The notes under the pieces: generated by a model
Database searches by the model: none
Told to the model about the DNA's origin: nothing
Seen by the model: only the letters and a program-made list of their open reading frames with translations
Shown here: positions 39,468 to 48,739 of the stretch, in pieces
How the letters are laid out: the number at the start of each line of letters is the position of its first letter
Position numbering within the stretch: position 1 is the stretch's first letter
DNA from: Chryseobacterium gotjawalense
Lineage (GTDB): Bacteria > Bacteroidota > Bacteroidia > Flavobacteriales > Weeksellaceae
NCBI RefSeq assembly: GCF_030012525.1
Contig: NZ_CP124855.1
Span: 1,426,001 to 1,490,000, forward strand
Direction of reading: 5' to 3'
DNA length: 64,000 nucleotides
Translations under genes and position numbers: made by a program

Positions 39468-41861
39468 TTATGCTCCATACGGAATCCAGATGTTTTTAAT
39501 TTCTGTAGCATGTCTCAAAAACTCCTGACCTTCGCCATGTTTTGGATTCAACCAGTTTCTGTATTTACCGAAATTCACCCAGGAACGTTTCATGGAATCA
39601 GTCGATAATAATTCGATATTCTTGCTTCCTTCAGCAGTTCCGAAATACCAAATTCCTTCAACATTATAATGTTTGGCGAGTTCGTTGGCAAGTTCTTCTT
39701 TTGGTCCTGTTACGATATTTACCGTTCCAGCAGGAACATCTGAAGTTTCTAAGATCTGATAGAAATCGGTTGCCGAAAAAGGATGTTTTTCAGATGGAAC
39801 TACCACTACTCTATTTCCCATCGCAATGGCAGGAATTACCGTAGAAATAAATCCTAACAATGGATTTTCTTCCGGACAGATAATCGCCATTACGCCAATT
39901 GCTTCGGGCATTGCTAAAGTCACCATTCTTTGAACGGTAGAATGTGCTGCTCCATCGTATTTATCGGCATAAGCAGCGTAAGTATAAATTCTTTCAATTG
40001 ATTTCTCAACCTCATCTTGTGCAGATTCTAAAGATTGGTTAGTCATCTCCACAATTCTTTCCGCAAATTCTTCTGAACGGATGGCTAAATTTTCGGCGAT
40101 ATAATAAAGAACCTGCGCTCTGGCGTGACCGGTCATTCCGCCCCACGACTTTTCTGCGTGCGCTGCTTCTACAGCATTTCTGATATCTTTTCTGTTTCCT
40201 TCTGAAACTTCACCAATATATTCGCCGAAAGCATTTTTGATTTCTGTGCTGTAACCTCCATCTGGGCGCGCCTGTTTTCCACCGATATACATTTTGGTGG
40301 TCCGGTCGATTTCTGCTAAAGTATTTTTTGCTTTTTTATCCTCTTTCGGTTTTTCAGTTTTGGGCAAATTTGGTTTTGAAGTAAATTCGGCTTCAACTCT
40401 TGGTTTCATATATTCATATAAACCTTCCTTTCCCCCTTCTCTACCGAAACCGGATTCTCTGTACCCACCAAATCCAGCAGCGGCATCAAACTGATTGGTA
40501 CAGTTGATCCAAACGCTTCCTGCTTTAATTTTCGGTGCAATATCTAAAGCCAAATTAATATTTTCTGTCCAAACGCTTGATGCCAAACCATATCTCGTAT
40601 TATTCGCCAAAGCCACTGCTTCTGAATGAGAACGGAAAGTCATCGCGACTAAAACCGGTCCGAAGATTTCTTCCTGAGCAATCACAGCACTTGTTGGCAC
40701 ATCAGTAAATAAAGTTGGCGGATAAAACCAGCCGTTTTCTGGAACTGCGTTTTTGAGCTGGTAAACAGTACAACCTTCTTCGATCCCGATTTTCACCATA
40801 TCCTTGATGGTTTTCAGTTGAACAGGATCTACGATGGCGCCCATATCAACTGTTTTGTCCATTGGATCGCCGATACGCAGTGTCTCCATTCTTGCACGCA
40901 GTTTTTTGTAGAATTTTTCTGCAACAGATTCCTGGATTAAAAGTCTTGAACCGGCGCAACAAACCTGTCCCTGATTGAACCAGATTGCATCTACAATTCC
41001 TTCTACCGCAGAATCCAAATCTGCATCTTCGAAAACGATGAATGGTGATTTACCACCCAATTCAAGAGATATTTTCTTACCTGTTCCGGCGATATTTGTT
41101 CTTAATATTTTGCCCACTTTGGTTGAACCTGTGAAGGCAACTTTCTGAATGTCTTTATGATTGACTAAAGCAGTTCCGGCAACAGTTCCTTTTCCGGTGA
41201 CTATATTTACAACTCCTTTTGGAAGTCCGACTTTCTCACAGATTTCCGCAAAAAGCAAAGCGGTTAAAGAGGTATATTCTGCAGGTTTCAAAACGATGGT
41301 ATTTCCCATAGCCAAAGCCGGAGCAACTTTCCAGGAAAGCATCATTAAAGGGAAGTTCCAGGGAATAATCTGTCCCACCACGCCTATTTCCTGATAATCC
41401 CGGAATTCGGTATCCATCAATTTTGCCCAGCCTGCGTGATGGTAAAAATGTCTGGCTACAATTGGAATATCGATATCACGGGTTTCACGAATTGGTTTTC
41501 CGTTGTCTAATGTTTCAAGAACCGCAAACAGTCGAGAATGTTTTTGAATCTGTCTTGCAATGGCGTACAAATATTTTGCACGTTCGAATCCGCCGATTGC
41601 TACCCAGTCTGCAAGTGCACTGTTGGCTGCCATCACGGCTTTGTCAACATCGGTTTCGTCAGCTTCGGCAATCTTGGCTAAAAATTCTTTATTGGAAGGA
41701 TTGTTTGAATCCATGTGTTTTTTGGAATGCGGTTTTACCCATTCTCCGCCAATAAATAAGTCGAAATTTCTGTTATGATTTTCTAAAAATTCCACAGCAG
41801 AAGCTGCGCTTTCTGGAGCTGGACCGTAAACCATGGTGTTGTATATTTCTTTGATTTCCAT
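39468..41861 (-). CDS. Double-domain aldehyde dehydrogenase
   Basis: A 797-residue protein made of two aldehyde dehydrogenase domains. The first (about 30-485) has IIPWNFPLMM, FTGSTKVG, general base E267 in LELGGKSP and catalytic C301 in NQGQVCCAGSR. The second (about 515-797) keeps NAD-domain-like segments (KMYIGGKQARPDGG, AIAMGNRVVVVPSEKHP) but has no GGKSP block and no catalytic Cys. It is therefore a degenerate, probably structural, half. The upstream gene deoC makes acetaldehyde from deoxyribose-5-phosphate, so this enzyme probably oxidises acetaldehyde. Two domains in one chain is longer than the usual 480-510 residues. Confidence 0.88.
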   Translation of the reverse strand: MEIKEIYNTMVYGPAPESAASAVEFLENHNRNFDLFIGGEWVKPHSKKHMDSNNPSNKEFLAKIAEADETDVDKAVMAANSALADWVAIGGFERAKYLYAIARQIQKHSRLFAVLETLDNGKPIRETRDIDIPIVARHFYHHAGWAKLMDTEFRDYQEIGVVGQIIPWNFPLMMLSWKVAPALAMGNTIVLKPAEYTSLTALLFAEICEKVGLPKGVVNIVTGKGTVAGTALVNHKDIQKVAFTGSTKVGKILRTNIAGTGKKISLELGGKSPFIVFEDADLDSAVEGIVDAIWFNQGQVCCAGSRLLIQESVAEKFYKKLRARMETLRIGDPMDKTVDMGAIVDPVQLKTIKDMVKIGIEEGCTVYQLKNAVPENGWFYPPTLFTDVPTSAVIAQEEIFGPVLVAMTFRSHSEAVALANNTRYGLASSVWTENINLALDIAPKIKAGSVWINCTNQFDAAAGFGGYRESGFGREGGKEGLYEYMKPRVEAEFTSKPNLPKTEKPKEDKKAKNTLAEIDRTTKMYIGGKQARPDGGYSTEIKNAFGEYIGEVSEGNRKDIRNAVEAAHAEKSWGGMTGHARAQVLYYIAENLAIRSEEFAERIVEMTNQSLESAQDEVEKSIERIYTYAAYADKYDGAAHSTVQRMVTLAMPEAIGVMAIICPEENPLLGFISTVIPAIAMGNRVVVVPSEKHPFSATDFYQILETSDVPAGTVNIVTGPKEELANELAKHYNVEGIWYFGTAEGSKNIELLSTDSMKRSWVNFGKYRNWLNPKHGEGQEFLRHATEIKNIWIPYGA

Positions 41862-42030
41862 TATGTTGATTTGAAAATGTGTTGATTTGGTGATGTGACG
41901 GTGCAGTAATTTAAACTACAAAAGTCACAATAGTTTATTTTTTCAGTGGAACAAAATAGCAATGTTGGATTTGTATTCTGTTGAAAATCTAAGTGTTTTG
42001 TTTTTAAAATCTTTCTTTATATTAGGTTAC

Positions 42031-42116
42031 CACCTGCGCCCCGACCTGAGTGGAGCTCTTTTTGTGGAACGAAGTGGAGCAAAAAAGCGGGAACGGAGGG
42101 CGGAAAAAGGCGCCCT
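42031..42116. repeat. GC-rich intergenic repeat between deoC and the aldehyde dehydrogenase gene
   Basis: This block is far richer in G and C than its surroundings. It has complementary words (GGAGCTCTTTTTG facing GTGGAGCAAAAAAGC; GCGCCCCGACC facing GGCGCCC). I recognise this kind of sequence as a dispersed intergenic repeat in Chryseobacterium-like genomes. It also makes spurious open frames. Confidence 0.6.
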
Positions 42117-42146
42117 AATTCGACTTCGCTCGGTAATACAACTACG

Positions 42147-43145
42147 CTACGCCATCGGATGTCTGAATCCTGCGCTGTATCTTCCGGTGACGTAATGCTC
42201 TAATTGTCGCTCGATATCTGCTAACAGGGAACTTGCGCCGAATCTGAACAGGTGCGGATTTAACCACTCGTTTCCTAATTCCTCTTTGATTAAAATTAAA
42301 TAATCGAGTGCCTGTTTGGCTTTTTGAATTCCTCCGGCAGGTTTGTAGCCTACTTTCACGCCGGTTAATTCATAATAATCGCGGATGCACCGGATCATGA
42401 CCAAACTCACTGCTAAAGTTGCATTTACGGATTCTTTTCCGGTAGAGGTTTTTATAAAATCTGATCCTGCCATCATGGCGACCCAAGATGCTTTAGCCAC
42501 TTTGGTGTAAGTAGGAATTTCGCCTGTTGCCAAAATCGTCTTCATGTGTGCGTCTCCGCAAGCTGCACGGCAAAGTTTGATTTCGTCGTAAAGTTCTTTC
42601 CATTTTGATTCCAGGACCAAATCCCTGGAAATAACGATATCGATTTCTGTTGCTCCGGCTGCGACCGATTTTTTGATTTCTGTAATTTTATCTTCGAGGG
42701 AAATTTTACCTGCCGGGAAACCGGTAGAAACGGCAGCGATTGGAATCGAGGTTCCTTTCAATGCTTCTTTCGCGAACGGAATTAAGTTGTGATAAACACA
42801 AACGGCTCCTGTCGTTAAATTTGCATCCTGCATTCCCAGCTTCACCAGCAAATCTTCGCGAACGGGATTTTTGGCTTTTTCGCACATCCGCATTACGTTT
42901 CCGCGGGTATCGTCTCCGGCAAGCGTGGTCAAATCAATCATGGAGATTGACTTTAAAAGCCAGGCTGCCTGAAATTCTTTCTTCACGCTTCTTCTTCCTC
43001 CCAGAGTTGAAACGCGTCTTTCGATGGCGCTCCTGTTGATATTGATGGTATCGAAATATTTGGTATTGAAAGATAAACCTTCGTTTCGCACTTCATTCTG
43101 ATTTTGCATAGAAACTGTCTGTTTTTTTTCTAATGTCTTTTGCAT
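42147..43145 (-). CDS. deoC: Deoxyribose-phosphate aldolase
   Basis: A 332-residue class I aldolase of the longer DeoC type. MIDLTTLAGDDTRGNVMRMC, then VSTGFPAGKISLEDKITEI, DFIKTSTGKESVNATL with the Schiff-base Lys and VGYKPAGGIQKAKQAL with the second Lys mark the active site. The reaction splits 2-deoxyribose-5-phosphate into acetaldehyde and glyceraldehyde-3-phosphate. An N-terminal extension of about 50 residues precedes the barrel; a start at Met13 is also possible. It lies upstream of the aldehyde dehydrogenase with 285 nt between, holding the GC-rich repeat, so the pair likely handles deoxyribonucleoside breakdown. Confidence 0.93.
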   Translation of the reverse strand: MQKTLEKKQTVSMQNQNEVRNEGLSFNTKYFDTININRSAIERRVSTLGGRRSVKKEFQAAWLLKSISMIDLTTLAGDDTRGNVMRMCEKAKNPVREDLLVKLGMQDANLTTGAVCVYHNLIPFAKEALKGTSIPIAAVSTGFPAGKISLEDKITEIKKSVAAGATEIDIVISRDLVLESKWKELYDEIKLCRAACGDAHMKTILATGEIPTYTKVAKASWVAMMAGSDFIKTSTGKESVNATLAVSLVMIRCIRDYYELTGVKVGYKPAGGIQKAKQALDYLILIKEELGNEWLNPHLFRFGASSLLADIERQLEHYVTGRYSAGFRHPMA

Positions 43146-43250
43146 AAATGATGATGTTATATTAGAAAATAAAATTGCATTAATTATAGAATGTAAAATT
43201 AGCCAATTATCTGCAAATGGATGTTATGGTTTTTGAAAAAAGAGGAGGCC

Positions 43251-43281
43251 AAAAAAAAATACACCTTCCAGGAAGTGTACT
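43251..43281 (-). terminator. Terminator of the Lrp-type regulator gene
   Basis: ACACCTTCC and GGAAGTGT pair with one bulge. On the minus strand the hairpin is followed by nine T (43251-43259). Confidence 0.85.
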
Positions 43282-43304
43282 TTTTATGATTAACAAATTG
43301 TTTT

Positions 43305-43775
43305 TTATACTTTAAGCTGTCTGCTGATACTTTGCTCTAAGGAGATAAAAGTTTCTGTTCTGGTAACTCCTTTTAATTTTTGAATCTTATTAAGAATTTC
43401 CATCAAGTGATCATTGTCTCTGCATAAAACTTTAAGAAATATCGTGTAATTTCCTGTGGTATAATGCGCTTCTACGACTTCATTAATTTCATTAAGTGCT
43501 TTGATTGCGTCGTGATAATGGCTGGGTTGCTCTAAAAAGACACCAATAAAAGACACCACCTTGAATCCTATTTTTCGGGGATTAAGAAAAGAGATAGAAT
43601 TCTCTATCACTCCCGCCTGTTCTAGTTTTTTTATCCGTTGGTGGACTGCTGTAGTAGAGATTCCTACGTTTTTTGAAATATGAGCAAGAGATGTTTTCGC
43701 ATTATCCATCAACATATAGATAATATCTTTATCGATCTTATCTAAATGATATTCGGCATTAATTGCATTTTTCAT
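43305..43775 (-). CDS. Lrp/AsnC family transcriptional regulator
   Basis: A 156-residue protein. Its N-terminal helix-turn-helix (DKIDKDIIYMLMDNAKTSLAHISKNVGISTTAVHQRIKKLE) is standard Lrp/AsnC, and the C-terminal RAM domain (VVSFIGVFLE, VVEAHYTTGNYTIFLKVLC) binds amino acids. The target genes are unknown. It is a single gene near the EEP nuclease, with no amino acid pathway adjacent. Confidence 0.94.
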   Translation of the reverse strand: MKNAINAEYHLDKIDKDIIYMLMDNAKTSLAHISKNVGISTTAVHQRIKKLEQAGVIENSISFLNPRKIGFKVVSFIGVFLEQPSHYHDAIKALNEINEVVEAHYTTGNYTIFLKVLCRDNDHLMEILNKIQKLKGVTRTETFISLEQSISRQLKV

Positions 43776-43815
43776 TTTAAAGAATTTTTCGGTTTAAATT
43801 TTATTCAATAGACTT

Positions 43816-44772
43816 TTACTGGTTTTTCCCTAATACAGTCAAGACAGGAAAATGATCGCTATATCCTCCTAAGTATCTTGAACCAGCGAATGTTCTAAAA
43901 GGCCGTCCTACAAATTTGTTACCCCAATTACTCAATTTGTCGTGATTGAAAACTTTTGCATCTTTAAATAGAAGCGGATAATTGGAATTAAAAAAATCAT
44001 CGGACAAAATCATTTGGTCAAAAAGTAAGCCATTTTTATAATGAAATGTAGAAAATTTTTCATTTTGGAAAAGTTCTGCCGACGGGTTCACTAAAATTTT
44101 ATTGAAGTTCCTGTCATAAATAAAATTCTTTATCATTTCCTCATCGGGATTTTCGTTGAAATCACCGCAGATAATTACGGCTTCTTGAGTGCCTGAAATT
44201 AATTTTGAAATTTTTTCGTTCAGATCTTTAAGAATATATTCCCGCTTGGGTTTATTAATATCTTTTTCTCTTTTTGATGGAAGATGAAGAACAAAGATAT
44301 TCATGATAACTTGCAAATATTTCACTTTGCAAAACAAAACATCTCTGGTCGTATCATAATATTGTGACTTTTTATTTTCTACAGCAAAAAGATAGGAAAT
44401 AGGTTCGGAAGAGATAATTTCGATTTTACTTTTATCATATAAAAGCGCCACATCTACTCCTCTTTCGTCCATTGATTCGTAATGCACGATTCCGTAACTG
44501 GAATTAAACGGATCTAATTTCACCAATTCTTCTAACGGCTTTTTCCCCTGAACTTCGGATATGCCAATTAACATGGGCAAAGAATTTTCACTTTCCGATA
44601 TCAGCTGAAAAACCTGCGCAATTTTAGAAAGTTTGTTCCGGTATTTTCTTTCGTCCCAATTTTGCAGTCCCGATGCTGTAGGATCTAATTTATGAACGCG
44701 TGGAATGTCCGGACAAAATAAATTTTCGACATTGTAGAAAGCAATCAGTTCCTTTTCATCTTTACTGTCCAT
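43816..44772 (-). CDS. Endonuclease/exonuclease/phosphatase family protein
   Basis: A 318-residue protein with the EEP active site: IAFYNVENLF (Asn), LPMLIGISEVQGK (Glu metal ligand), VIICGDFNENPDE (Asp and Asn) and GGYSDHFPVL (Asp-His). It resembles a group often seen in Bacteroidota as a stand-alone predicted nuclease or phosphodiesterase. No signal peptide is present, so it is cytoplasmic. The substrate is unknown. It is followed 40 nt later by the Lrp-type gene. Confidence 0.85.
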   Translation of the reverse strand: MDSKDEKELIAFYNVENLFCPDIPRVHKLDPTASGLQNWDERKYRNKLSKIAQVFQLISESENSLPMLIGISEVQGKKPLEELVKLDPFNSSYGIVHYESMDERGVDVALLYDKSKIEIISSEPISYLFAVENKKSQYYDTTRDVLFCKVKYLQVIMNIFVLHLPSKREKDINKPKREYILKDLNEKISKLISGTQEAVIICGDFNENPDEEMIKNFIYDRNFNKILVNPSAELFQNEKFSTFHYKNGLLFDQMILSDDFFNSNYPLLFKDAKVFNHDKLSNWGNKFVGRPFRTFAGSRYLGGYSDHFPVLTVLGKNQ

Positions 44773-44833
44773 CCTAAAAATTAACTGCTTTTTTTATCAT
44801 TATATATAGCGTAGAATATTGATTGTGTTTAAT

Positions 44834-45508
44834 TTAATCTAGAATATCCGGTCTCCTTTCAATCGTTATTCTCAATGCTTCTTCATAGTGCCAGTCTTCA
44901 ATTTTCTTTGAGTTTCCGCTCAGCAAAATATCGGGAACCTTCAATCCTTTGTATTCAGAAGGTCTTGTGTAGATCGGCGGTGAGAGTAGATTGTCCTGAA
45001 AACTGTCGGTTAATGCAGACTGTTCATCATTTAAAACGCCGGGTAATAACCGAATGACCGCATCTGCTAAAACACATGCTGCCAGTTCGCCGCCGGTAAG
45101 AACATAGTCGCCGATAGAAATCTCTTTTGTAATATGCAGGTCGCGGACTCGCTGATCAATTCCTTTATAATGACCACACAGGAAAATTAGATTGTTTTTA
45201 ATTGAAAGTGTATTGGCAATTTTTTGAGTTAAAGTCTCACCATCAGGTGTAAGATAGATAATTTCATCGTAATTTCTCTGGGTTTTTAATTCCGAAATAC
45301 ATTTATCGATGGGCTCAATCATCATCACCATTCCGGCTCCACCGCCATAAGGTTCGTCATCTATTTGCCTGTGTTTTCCGATGCTCCAGTCTCTTAATTG
45401 ATGAAAGTGCACTTCTGCCAAACCTTTCTGCATTGCTCTTTTCAGAATTGAAGCCTGAAAAGGACTTTCCATTAATTCCGGTAAAACACTTATAATATCT
45501 ATTCTCAT
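44834..45508 (-). CDS. trmD: tRNA (guanine-37-N1)-methyltransferase
   Basis: A 224-residue Trm[22 protein letters not shown] opening, then [17 protein letters not shown], the knot region [14 protein letters not shown]...[15 protein letters not shown] with the SAM-binding trefoil, and [17 protein letters not shown]. It methylates G37 next to the anticodon and prevents frameshifting. Its start overlaps the NDH-2 stop by 4 nt, so they are co-transcribed. The usual rpsP-rimM-trmD-rplS cluster is not present here, which is common in Bacteroidota. Confidence 0.96.
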   Translation of the reverse strand: MRIDIISVLPELMESPFQASILKRAMQKGLAEVHFHQLRDWSIGKHRQIDDEPYGGGAGMVMMIEPIDKCISELKTQRNYDEIIYLTPDGETLTQKIANTLSIKNNLIFLCGHYKGIDQRVRDLHITKEISIGDYVLTGGELAACVLADAVIRLLPGVLNDEQSALTDSFQDNLLSPPIYTRPSEYKGLKVPDILLSGNSKKIEDWHYEEALRITIERRPDILD

Positions 45509-46767
45509 TGTTCCGTATTGTTCATTTTATTAGGAATAATTATTAGCCTTAATGATGAATCTCTATTAATATAACTCCACATCCAGTTGAAGAAAACCGC
45601 CAGTTTATTTCGGACACTTAAAATAAGCATCAAGTGCAAAAACATCCAAAAATACCAGGCAAAAAAACCTTGGAATTTAAAATGCGGTAAATCGACCACA
45701 GCGCGGTGCTTGCCAATAGTTGCTAAACTTCCCTGATCTTTATATTCATATTGTTGCCAATCTTTTTCAGAATTTCTAAGGAAGTTTTTAGCCAGGTTTT
45801 TCCCTTGGTTAATCGCAACATTGGCGACCTGCGGATGAGCTGCCGGATACAGCGGTGTTTCCATGTAAGAGATATCTCCGATAGCGAAGATATTGTCATA
45901 ACCAAGAATCCTGTTATAGCGGTCTGTTTTGAATCTGTTTCTGATGATGGTATCCGGATTTAATCCATCAATAATATTACCGGTAACTCCGGCGGCCCAA
46001 ATTACATTATTCGATGGAATTGTTTTTCCACTTTTCATAAAAACTTTGTCACCATCATAATCTGTCACCATTTCACCTTTCAGGAAAACGACTCCAAGTT
46101 CTTTCAAATATTGGGCAGATTTTTCCTGGGCTTCTTCACTCATCACTCCCAGTGGCATTTCTGTAGAACTTATTAAAATGATTTTCAGATCATCAAAATT
46201 CATGTGAGGATAATCGCGGGGAAGAATATCTTTCTTCATTTCTGCAAAAGCACCTGCCAACTCTACTCCTGTGGGCCCGCTTCCTACGATAACGATATTC
46301 CAGTTTCCGTCATCGCTGCGTTTTCTTTCGATAATTAATTTTTCAAAGGTCAGTAACACGTGATTTCTGATCGCAATTGCTTCCTGGGTATTTTTCATTC
46401 CGAAAGTCAAATGCTCCATCTTATCATTACCAAAGAAATTGGTTTTGCAACCTGAAGCAATCACCAGTTTATCATAAGTGAATTCTGCTTCCTGGGTCAC
46501 TATTTTATTTTGCTCAGGAATAATTCGCTGCACTTCGGTGAGTCGGAACTGAATATTGCGGGAGCGCTGAAAAATCTTCCTGAACGGAAAAGAAATATTA
46601 CTGGGCTCAATTCTTCCGCAAGCAACTTGGTAGAAAAGCGGCTGAAACATGTGATGATTCACTTTGTCGATGACCATCACTTTTTTTCTTTTATTATTAA
46701 GTGATTTGGCCAATTGAAGTCCGGCAAAACCACCACCAATAATTACTATTTTTTCGCGTGCTTCCAT
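45505..46767 (-). CDS. Type II NADH dehydrogenase-like FAD oxidoreductase (NDH-2)
   Basis: A 420-residue two-Rossmann protein. [17 protein letters not shown] binds [23 protein letters not shown] binds NAD(P)H, and [12 protein letters not shown] is the FAD signature near the end. The C-terminal [19 protein letters not shown] resembles the membrane-binding helix of NDH-2. It would pass electrons from NADH to menaquinone without pumping protons. The gene ends inside trmD's start (4-nt overlap). Confidence 0.92.
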   Translation of the reverse strand: MEAREKIVIIGGGFAGLQLAKSLNNKRKKVMVIDKVNHHMFQPLFYQVACGRIEPSNISFPFRKIFQRSRNIQFRLTEVQRIIPEQNKIVTQEAEFTYDKLVIASGCKTNFFGNDKMEHLTFGMKNTQEAIAIRNHVLLTFEKLIIERKRSDDGNWNIVIVGSGPTGVELAGAFAEMKKDILPRDYPHMNFDDLKIILISSTEMPLGVMSEEAQEKSAQYLKELGVVFLKGEMVTDYDGDKVFMKSGKTIPSNNVIWAAGVTGNIIDGLNPDTIIRNRFKTDRYNRILGYDNIFAIGDISYMETPLYPAAHPQVANVAINQGKNLAKNFLRNSEKDWQQYEYKDQGSLATIGKHRAVVDLPHFKFQGFFAWYFWMFLHLMLILSVRNKLAVFFNWMWSYINRDSSLRLIIIPNKMNNTEQ

Positions 46768-46833
46768 TGGTGCAAAATTAAGGAATTTTTTATCAAGGGC
46801 TATAGATTTGCCTCATACAATAAAATCAGCGAC

Positions 46834-46862
46834 AAAAAAATCCTTGAAGAAATTCCAAGGAT
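46834..46862 (-). terminator. Terminator of the small T9SS protein gene
   Basis: ATCCTTG (46840-46846) pairs with CAAGGAT (46856-46862). Seven A (46834-46840) read as a T-run on the minus strand. Confidence 0.8.
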
Positions 46863-46868
46863 GATATT

Positions 46869-47225
46869 TTACTGTTTTATGATTTGCGTGACTTTCTGAG
46901 TATTGTCACTTAAGACATATCTCATCAGGTATTTGCCTGGTCTAAGCTTATCTAAACGAATCTCTTCAGAATTTTTATTGATCTGATATTCTGCTACCTG
47001 CATTCCTAAGATAGAATAAAAAGTAACCGATTTTATTTTCAAAAAGGCATCTTTTGATTTTACAAGAATAAAATCCCGAGCAGGATTAGGATACGCGACA
47101 ATAACACCATCATCTGATTTCTGATTGGTTACCATCGACACCCGATCAACAGACTGAGCGGAAAATTTCCCCGGAAAAACTGTTAAACTGCCGACTAATA
47201 TTACTAAAAACAATAAATTTTTCAC
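46869..47225 (-). CDS. Minimal T9SS type A sorting-domain protein
   Basis: A 118-residue protein that starts with GTG (47223-47225); an in-frame TAG precedes it, so no upstream ATG is available. A signal peptide (KNLLFLVILVGSLTVFPGKFSAQ) is followed by about 15 residues, then a full type A sorting domain: VAYPNPARDFILVKS, YSILGMQVAEY, LDKLRPGKYLMRYV and a basic end TQIIKQ. There is almost no cargo between signal and sorting domain. The protein would be exported, cut and perhaps anchored on lipopolysaccharide, leaving a very short peptide. It could be a decayed larger protein or a genuine small one; no frame breaks were seen nearby. Confidence 0.8.
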   Translation of the reverse strand: MKNLLFLVILVGSLTVFPGKFSAQSVDRVSMVTNQKSDDGVIVAYPNPARDFILVKSKDAFLKIKSVTFYSILGMQVAEYQINKNSEEIRLDKLRPGKYLMRYVLSDNTQKVTQIIKQ

Positions 47226-47309
47226 CTATAATAATTTTATTTTGATGATATCCTTACAAAACTAAGGAATTCTATTTGAAATACAATAGCTTTTATGCAA
47301 AACTATATT

Positions 47310-47317
47310 TAAATTTG
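47310..47317 (+). promoter_or_regulatory. -7 promoter element for hemB
   Basis: TAAATTTG fits TAnnTTTG, 30 nt upstream of ATG 47348. It lies inside the longer open frame starting at 47276 and argues for the later start. Confidence 0.55.
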
Positions 47318-47347
47318 CAGTCAATAAATCAAATACCATTCCAAAAT

Positions 47348-48340
47348 ATGATCATCTATTCTAGAAACCGAAGATTAAGAACAAATGCCGCTATCAGAGC
47401 GTTAGTTCAGGAAACTACCCTTACGACCAATGATTTTGTAATGCCGATTTTTGTAATGGAAGGCATTAACAAACAAGAACCGATATCTTCCATGCCGGGA
47501 ATTTTCAGGCGAACCTTAGATCTTACAGTTAAGGAATGTCAGGAATTATTTTCCCTTGGTGTTAAAGCTGTGAATCTGTACATGAAAGTTTCTGAGGATT
47601 TGAAAGACAACACCGGAAAAGAGTCATGGAATCCAAACGGTTTAATGCAAAATACCATTAAAGCAATTAAAGATGCGGTACCTGAAATGGTGATCATGCC
47701 CGATGTTGCTTTGGATCCCTATTCAATCTACGGTCACGACGGAATTGTCACCAATGGAAAAATCGATAACGATGCCACCAACGAATCTTTGGTAAAAATG
47801 TCGGTTTCATGTGCGGAAGCGGGAGCAGATATTATTGCACCGAGCGACATGATGGACGGCAGAGTTGCGGCAATAAGAACAGGTCTCGAAGAAAACGGTT
47901 TTACCGATGTGGGAATTTTAAGCTACGCTGCAAAATATGCAAGTTCATTTTACGGCCCATTCAGAAGTGCTTTAGATTCAGCGCCCGTAGACAATCAAGA
48001 TATTCCGAAAGATAAAAAAACGTATCAAATGGATTTTCATAATTCCAGAGAAGCCATTGATGAAGTTTTAAAAGATATTGCGGAGGGCGCGGATATCATC
48101 ATGATCAAACCGGGAATGCCCTATTTGGACATTGTTGCTAAAGTTCGCGAGGCCATCGATTTACCGATTGCAGTATATAATGTAAGTGGAGAATATGCAA
48201 TGTTAAAAGCAGCCGCACAAAATGGCTGGTTGGATAATGATAAAGCAATCATCGAAAGTTTAACCTGTATCAAACGCGCCGGAGCAGATATGATTTTCAC
48301 CTATGCGGCGAAGGAAGCTGCGATTTTATTGAATCAGTAA
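47348..48340 (+). CDS. hemB: Porphobilinogen synthase (delta-aminolevulinic acid dehydratase)
   Basis: A 330-residue protein from ATG 47348. The HemB pattern is complete: FVMPIFVMEGINKQEPI, MPDVALDPYSIYGHDGI, GADIIAPSDMMDGRVAAIR, YAAKYASSFYGPFRSA with one active Lys, and IMIKPGMPYLDIV with the Schiff-base Lys. The cysteine-poor metal site MPDVALDPYS...HDGI suggests the Mg-dependent rather than Zn-dependent type. It joins two aminolevulinate molecules in haem synthesis. No other haem genes are adjacent. Confidence 0.97.
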   Translation: MIIYSRNRRLRTNAAIRALVQETTLTTNDFVMPIFVMEGINKQEPISSMPGIFRRTLDLTVKECQELFSLGVKAVNLYMKVSEDLKDNTGKESWNPNGLMQNTIKAIKDAVPEMVIMPDVALDPYSIYGHDGIVTNGKIDNDATNESLVKMSVSCAEAGADIIAPSDMMDGRVAAIRTGLEENGFTDVGILSYAAKYASSFYGPFRSALDSAPVDNQDIPKDKKTYQMDFHNSREAIDEVLKDIAEGADIIMIKPGMPYLDIVAKVREAIDLPIAVYNVSGEYAMLKAAAQNGWLDNDKAIIESLTCIKRAGADMIFTYAAKEAAILLNQ

Positions 48341-48360
48341 ATAAATTTTAAATACAACCA

Positions 48361-48392
48361 AAAAAGAACTTCAATACCAGAAGTTCTTTTTT
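48361..48392. terminator. Bidirectional terminator between hemB and the TM2 gene
   Basis: AAAAAAGAACTTC (48361-48373) faces GAAGTTCTTTTT (48381-48392) around a 7-nt loop. Confidence 0.9.
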
Positions 48393-48395
48393 GGT

Positions 48396-48680
48396 TTAAA
48401 ACCAGGGCTTTTTATTTTGAACATAAGTCCTATCGAACTGTTCATCACTCATGGTAAGATAAATAATCCCTTCGATAAAGGGAATAACCGTTGCAATTCC
48501 ACAGGTGCAGATATTTAAAATTACCTGAATAATTCCTTCTTTCATATATCCCAGGAAAAATTTATTCGCTGCGAATGGACTAAGCAGTAAGCCTAAAAGT
48601 CCGGCTGCCAATTTTTTCTCTGAACGGTAATTATTAGGGTTTTGCGAAGATTGAGGATTATTATAACCGTAAGTTTCCAT
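48396..48680 (-). CDS. TM2 domain-containing protein
   Basis: A 94-residue protein. A Gln/Asn/Ser-rich head (about 20 residues) is followed by KKLAAGLLGLLLSPFAANKFFLGYMKEGIIQVIL and ICTCGIATVIPFIEGIIYLTMS. These are the two membrane helices of TM2 (DUF/PF05154) with the conserved FxLG and GxxQ positions. The function of bacterial TM2 proteins is unknown. It is the last gene before hemB's terminator on the opposite strand. Confidence 0.88.
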   Translation of the reverse strand: METYGYNNPQSSQNPNNYRSEKKLAAGLLGLLLSPFAANKFFLGYMKEGIIQVILNICTCGIATVIPFIEGIIYLTMSDEQFDRTYVQNKKPWF

Positions 48681-48739
48681 ATAATTAATTTCTTAGTTTA
48701 ACTATAAGTCACTCAAAAACAGCCAACGTTACAATTGAA

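Noticed and set aside
41962-42195. 77-codon plus-strand open frame between deoC and the aldehyde dehydrogenase gene
   Set aside because: It is produced by the GC-rich repeat and runs antisense into the deoC 3' end. No start signal or known family.
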